A DNA stretch of 64,000 nt from positions 62,001-126,000 of the forward strand of contig NZ_CP117877.1 in the NCBI RefSeq assembly GCF_028736115.1. Direction: 5' to 3'. A program made the translations under genes and the position numbers. Below, one piece after another: positions 60,784-64,000 of the stretch. The notes beneath the pieces are model-generated. The model had not been told where the DNA came from. It was given only the letters and a program-made list of their open reading frames with translations, and searched no databases. This DNA is from Mucilaginibacter sp. KACC 22063 (lineage in GTDB: Bacteria > Bacteroidota > Bacteroidia > Sphingobacteriales > Sphingobacteriaceae). The number at the start of each line of letters is the position of its first letter. The first letter of the stretch is position 1.

Positions 60784-61512
60784 ATGAAGAATAAGCATGT
60801 GATATTTCAGGACTGGGGCCTGATTGATTATAAAGAAGCATGGGACAGGCAGGAAGCGCTGTTTGCAGATACTGTTAATACCAAAATTGCTTTGCGTAAC
60901 CTGCAAACGGCCGCTGCGGGTAATGATGGCCCTGTTGAAGAACTAAGCACCAAAAATTACCTGGTGTTTTGTGAGCATCCGCATGTGTATACTTTAGGTA
61001 AAAGCGGCAAGCAAGAGCATTTACTGCTGGATGAGCAAGGCTTAAAGGATAAACAGGCGGTTTACTATCCGATCAATCGCGGCGGTGATATTACCTATCA
61101 TGGTCCCGGCCAAATTGTTAGTTACCCGATACTCGATCTCGATAATTTTTTTACCGATATCCATTTATACCTCCGTACGCTTGAGGAGGCCGTTATTTTG
61201 ACTATGGCCGAGTATGGCTTAAAGGGCGAGCGCTATCCCGGATATACCGGTGTTTGGCTGGATGCCGATAATGATAAGGCCCGAAAAATTTGTGCAATGG
61301 GCGTGCGCTGTAGCCGCTGGGTAACCATGCATGGTTTGGCATTTAACGTAAATACCGATCTGGATTACTTTAAAAACATTGTGCCCTGCGGTATTGATGA
61401 TAAGGCAGTAACCAGCATGCAGTATGAATTAGGCCAGCAAGTTAATATTGAAGAAGTTAAAAAAATCCTAAAGCATCATATTTCCGTATTGTTTGGTATG
61501 GAGATGATATGA
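60784..61512 (+). CDS. lipB: Octanoyltransferase LipB
   Basis: 242 residues. RGGDITYHGPGQIVSYPI from Arg99, Lys168 in ARKICAMGVRCSRW, and the catalytic Cys202 in VPCGIDD. It moves octanoyl from acyl-carrier protein to lipoyl domains, including GcvH. It lies one base after the PPTase, which activates carrier proteins, and overlaps the SGNH gene (atga). Confidence 0.96.
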   Translation: MKNKHVIFQDWGLIDYKEAWDRQEALFADTVNTKIALRNLQTAAAGNDGPVEELSTKNYLVFCEHPHVYTLGKSGKQEHLLLDEQGLKDKQAVYYPINRGGDITYHGPGQIVSYPILDLDNFFTDIHLYLRTLEEAVILTMAEYGLKGERYPGYTGVWLDADNDKARKICAMGVRCSRWVTMHGLAFNVNTDLDYFKNIVPCGIDDKAVTSMQYELGQQVNIEEVKKILKHHISVLFGMEMI

Positions 61513-62210
61513 AAGCAATAATCAGTTTACTAATTTTATCAGGCTTGGCTGTTATGCCTGCATTTTCAATGGAAACAAACGATAACCAGGCAGTTACCGA
61601 CACTTCAAAAACCATCACTTACCTTGCCCTTGGTGATTCTTATACTATTGGGGAAAAGGTTGAGCCAAAAGAATCATACCCTTATCAGCTGGCGGCGCAG
61701 CTGAAGCTGAAAAATGTAAATGTAGCCGAACCAAAGGTTATTGCAACAACCGGCTGGACGACCAGCGAACTTGCCAATGGCATAGCCCAGGCAAATATCA
61801 AACAAAAATTTGACCTGGTGACGCTGCTGATTGGTGTTAATAACCAATACCGGGGGTTAAGCCGTACAGAATACCGACAGGAGTTTGTTAAGCTATTAAA
61901 TACAGCTATCGACTTTGCAGGCGGCAACAAAAAGCATGTAATTGTAATATCCATTCCTGATTGGTCGGTTACGCCATTTGCAGAAGGCCGCGACAGGCAG
62001 CTGATCAGCGATCAGATCGATCTGTTTAATGCCATCAACCTGGAAGAAAGCGAAAGAGCAGGTGTTAAGTATGTAGACATTACCGGTATTTCAAAGGACG
62101 CAAAAACCGATGCTGAACTTAATGCATCAGACGGATTGCACCCTTCAGGTAAAATGTACAGCTTATGGGTAAAAAAGCTGTTACCTGTGGTTATTAAAAG
62201 TCTGAAGTAA
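61509..62210 (+). CDS. Secreted SGNH/GDSL hydrolase
   Basis: 233 residues, signal peptide to FSM. Block I ALGDSYTIGE with the nucleophile Ser, block III-like LLIGVNNQYRG, and block V DGLHPSGKMY with Asp and His. Hydrolyses an ester or acetyl group outside the cytoplasm. Coupled to lipB by the atga overlap. Confidence 0.9.
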   Translation: MKAIISLLILSGLAVMPAFSMETNDNQAVTDTSKTITYLALGDSYTIGEKVEPKESYPYQLAAQLKLKNVNVAEPKVIATTGWTTSELANGIAQANIKQKFDLVTLLIGVNNQYRGLSRTEYRQEFVKLLNTAIDFAGGNKKHVIVISIPDWSVTPFAEGRDRQLISDQIDLFNAINLEESERAGVKYVDITGISKDAKTDAELNASDGLHPSGKMYSLWVKKLLPVVIKSLK

Positions 62211-62248
62211 TTTGCAGATATGCAATGCGCAAACTGCGTAATTTAAAA

Positions 62249-62280
62249 GATCTTGACTTTTGTTTCTGGTTTCTTGATTC
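62249..62280 (-). repeat. AGTCAAGAATC-type short repeat, minus orientation
   Basis: Minus strand reads GAATCAAGAAACCAGAAACA then AAAGTCAAGATC. Related to 18697 and 41441. Confidence 0.5.
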
Positions 62281-62287
62281 TAAAATA

Positions 62288-63718
62288 TTAACATTCCGGC
62301 AAGCTTAATGGGATGTTAATCGCCAGGCCGCCATCGGCAGTTTCTTTGTATTTCGAGTTCATGTCCTGTGCCGTTTGCCACATAGTGCGTACCACGGCAT
62401 CAAGGCTTACTTTGGCTTTATCCGGGTTACTTTGCAGCGCCAGTTGCGATGCCGTTATTGCCTTAATGGCACCCATTGTATTACGTTCTATACAAGGCAC
62501 CTGCACAAGGCCACCTATTGGGTCGCAGGTTAAGCCGAGGTGATGCTCCATCGCAATTTCAGCAGCCATTAAACACTGCCTTTGCGAGCCGCCTAAGCAT
62601 TCTGTAAGCGCCGCTGCAGCCATAGCTGATGATACGCCGATCTCTGCCTGGCAACCGCCCATAGCTGCTGAAATAGTGGCGCCTTTTTTAAAGATGCTGC
62701 CAATTTCAGAAGCTGTTAACATAAATTGAATGATCTTCTCCTCCGAAAAGCCATCGCAGAAAACAATGTAATATTGCAATACGGCAGGTATTACCCCCGC
62801 TGCACCGTTGGTTGGCGCAGTTACCACCCTGCCAAATGAGGCGTTTTCCTCATTAACGGCAAGCGCAAAGCAGCTCACCCAGTCTAAAATATTCTGGAAT
62901 CCATTGCCGGTATTGCGGATAGCTTGTACCCACTCTTCAAAATTATGATAAGCCCTGTCGCCGATTAATCTGCGGTTAAGGCTTGCAGCACGACGGGCTA
63001 CGTTTAAACCACCCGGCAAATAACCAATGGTATGGCAGCCACGATAAATACATTCCTTTATGACACGGAAAATGTCGAGCACGCCAAATCTGGTTTCTTC
63101 TTCGTTGCGCCAGGCAAGCTCATTCTCCATTACCACCTCTGATATTTTGAGGCCTGTTTTACGGCACCAATGCAACAGCTCATTGGCGGTATCAACCGGG
63201 AAAGGAAGATCCACTTCTTTTGTGGCATCGCTTTGCTCGTTTTCTTTTACCACAAAGCCACCACCTATAGAGTAATAGGTTTCTGATATAGCTTTACCCG
63301 TGCTTAAAAATGCCTGGAAGGTAACTGCATTGGGGTGAAAGGGCAGGCTTTCGTTAAACAGGAACAACAGGTCATCGTCAAAAAAGAAACTAATCTGTTT
63401 TTTATTGCCCAGTTGAAGTTGGTGCGTGGTTTTAATACGCTCAATTTTGCTGTTGATCTGTGTAACATCAAATGTAACCGGGTCATCGCCGCTTAGGCCA
63501 AGCAATACAGCGATATCGGTACCGTGGCCTTTACCTGTTTTTGCAAGTGAGCCATAAAGCAGAATTTTCACCTGTACCACATCGTCAAGCGCATGGTTAT
63601 CCTCAAGCAGTGTTACAAACTGCTGTGCTGCGCGCCATGGGCCAAGGGTGTGCGAGCTGGAAGGCCCCACACCAATTTTAAACATGTGAAAAACGGAGAT
63701 TTGCTCTTTTTGCATCAT
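62288..63718 (-). CDS. sdaA: L-serine ammonia-lyase
   Basis: 476 residues, single-chain iron-sulfur type. [14 protein letters not shown] near the N-terminus, [20 protein letters not shown] and [22 protein letters not shown] with the cluster cysteines. Converts L-serine to pyruvate and ammonia. It links with the glycine cleavage genes in serine/glycine handling. The -7 box directly abuts the start, MMQKEQ. Confidence 0.96.
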   Translation of the reverse strand: MMQKEQISVFHMFKIGVGPSSSHTLGPWRAAQQFVTLLEDNHALDDVVQVKILLYGSLAKTGKGHGTDIAVLLGLSGDDPVTFDVTQINSKIERIKTTHQLQLGNKKQISFFFDDDLLFLFNESLPFHPNAVTFQAFLSTGKAISETYYSIGGGFVVKENEQSDATKEVDLPFPVDTANELLHWCRKTGLKISEVVMENELAWRNEEETRFGVLDIFRVIKECIYRGCHTIGYLPGGLNVARRAASLNRRLIGDRAYHNFEEWVQAIRNTGNGFQNILDWVSCFALAVNEENASFGRVVTAPTNGAAGVIPAVLQYYIVFCDGFSEEKIIQFMLTASEIGSIFKKGATISAAMGGCQAEIGVSSAMAAAALTECLGGSQRQCLMAAEIAMEHHLGLTCDPIGGLVQVPCIERNTMGAIKAITASQLALQSNPDKAKVSLDAVVRTMWQTAQDMNSKYKETADGGLAINIPLSLPEC

Positions 63719-63719
63719 A

Positions 63720-63727
63720 CAAAGTTA
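63720..63727 (-). promoter_or_regulatory. TAACTTTG -7 box abutting the sdaA start
   Basis: Minus-strand TAACTTTG ends one base before the ATG at 63718. The second Met codon (63715) could then be the true start of a leaderless mRNA. Confidence 0.45.
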
Positions 63728-63753
63728 AGCAATTTGATAGCGTAAAATGGCGA

Positions 63754-64000
63754 TCAGGTGCCCGGTAATTTTATGCCTGCTTCGCGTAAATCTTTAACAA
63801 TTAAAGCCTGTAAACCAAGCTTGATCCTGGTATAGTTCTTCGGATCAACCCATACCCTTATGGTATACTTAATGCCATCCAGTTCAAGGGCGGAAACGCC
63901 AACTGTTTCTGGTAATGGTAATATATCAGGTGTAGATTTAATAGAATTTTCAATAATCCTGATCACATCTTCGGGTGCAGCAACGTAACCCAATTTAAGA
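63754..64000 (-). CDS. MscS-like mechanosensitive channel, C-terminal part (cut by window end)
   Basis: At least 79 residues; the 5' part lies past the window end. The segment APEDVIRIIENSIKSTPDILPLPETVGVSALELDGIKYTIRVWVDPKNYTRIKLGLQALIVKDLREAGIKLPGT follows the C-terminal cytoplasmic domain pattern of small-conductance MscS channels. Confidence 0.75.
   Translation of the reverse strand, partial: LKLGYVAAPEDVIRIIENSIKSTPDILPLPETVGVSALELDGIKYTIRVWVDPKNYTRIKLGLQALIVKDLREAGIKLPGT

Noticed and set aside
1..64000. tRNA, rRNA or CRISPR
   Set aside because: Gaps were read for cloverleaf ends and regularly spaced repeats; nothing matched.
1..64000. Insertion sequence, integrase or phage genes
   Set aside because: No transposase, recombinase or phage structural protein is encoded; REP-like elements alone do not make a mobile element.

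Overview
The window is an ordinary, gene-dense stretch of chromosome from a Bacteroidota bacterium. The best guess is the family Sphingobacteriaceae (Mucilaginibacter/Pedobacter-like). Supporting signs: GldH (gliding/type IX lineage lipoprotein), the GldH-PSP1-HolB neighbourhood, a TonB-plug protein without a barrel, a GHL10-type glycosylhydrolase, many short lipoproteins, promoters of the Bacteroidota form TTTG-N19-TAnnTTTG, and almost no Shine-Dalgarno sequences. The genus is an inference. I saw no rRNA, tRNA, CRISPR array, transposase, integrase or phage gene. Only the two edge genes (SNF2 helicase, MscS-like channel) are cut, both by the window ends.

Layout. 1-8 kb: SNF2 helicase tail, secreted dienelactone-hydrolase-like protein, a flippase-like membrane protein overlapping a GT2 glycosyltransferase, a SpoIIE-type phosphatase, RNase HII, a GT4 glycosyltransferase and GcvT. 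8-9.1 kb: a ComB-like phosphatase between two inverted REP-like repeats, then a 330-bp repeat-filled gap. 9.1-17 kb: mostly minus strand (HisRS with an AT-rich insertion, LMW phosphatase, S1/P1 nuclease, fumarase, two envelope proteins) plus a GNAT acetyltransferase. 17-33.9 kb: plus strand apart from one small membrane protein, with serine hydrolase, YbaB, UPF0173 hydrolase, GlnRS, AlkA-type glycosylase, Prc protease, ligase-associated exonuclease plus ATP-dependent DNA ligase, Tag glycosylase, DNA polymerase I, Crp-type regulator and a reductase. 34-38 kb: glgA-glgC and small or unknown proteins. 38-42 kb: minus-strand envelope operon (O-methyltransferase, two glucosaminidases, CarboxypepD_reg-like protein, mini-metallopeptidase) and RuvX. 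42-50 kb: HolB-PSP1-GldH, RmuC, ClpS, GcvH-VanZ-small lipoprotein. 50-64 kb: FeoAB, ComM, GHL10, coiled-coil protein, plug protein, Dcd, PPTase-LipB-SGNH, serine deaminase, MscS.

Themes. (1) DNA repair genes are concentrated at 22-32 kb (AlkA-like, exonuclease-ligase pair, Tag, PolA). (2) One-carbon/lipoate genes are dispersed: GcvT, GcvH, LipB and serine deaminase lie in four places. (3) The gaps hold several families of short repeats: REP-like GTCATTGCGA elements, a CCTCTCC/GGAGAGG hairpin family, AGTCAAGAATC phrases and AT-rich GAATT palindromes. One hairpin copy has become the coding tail of the exonuclease. (4) A perfect 28-bp palindrome centred between two convergent stop codons makes two unrelated proteins end in the same tripeptide. 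No clearly new multi-gene system was found. The most unusual items are the palindrome, the repeat captured as coding sequence, the HisRS insertion, start-abutting promoters, and several tiny unrecognised proteins.
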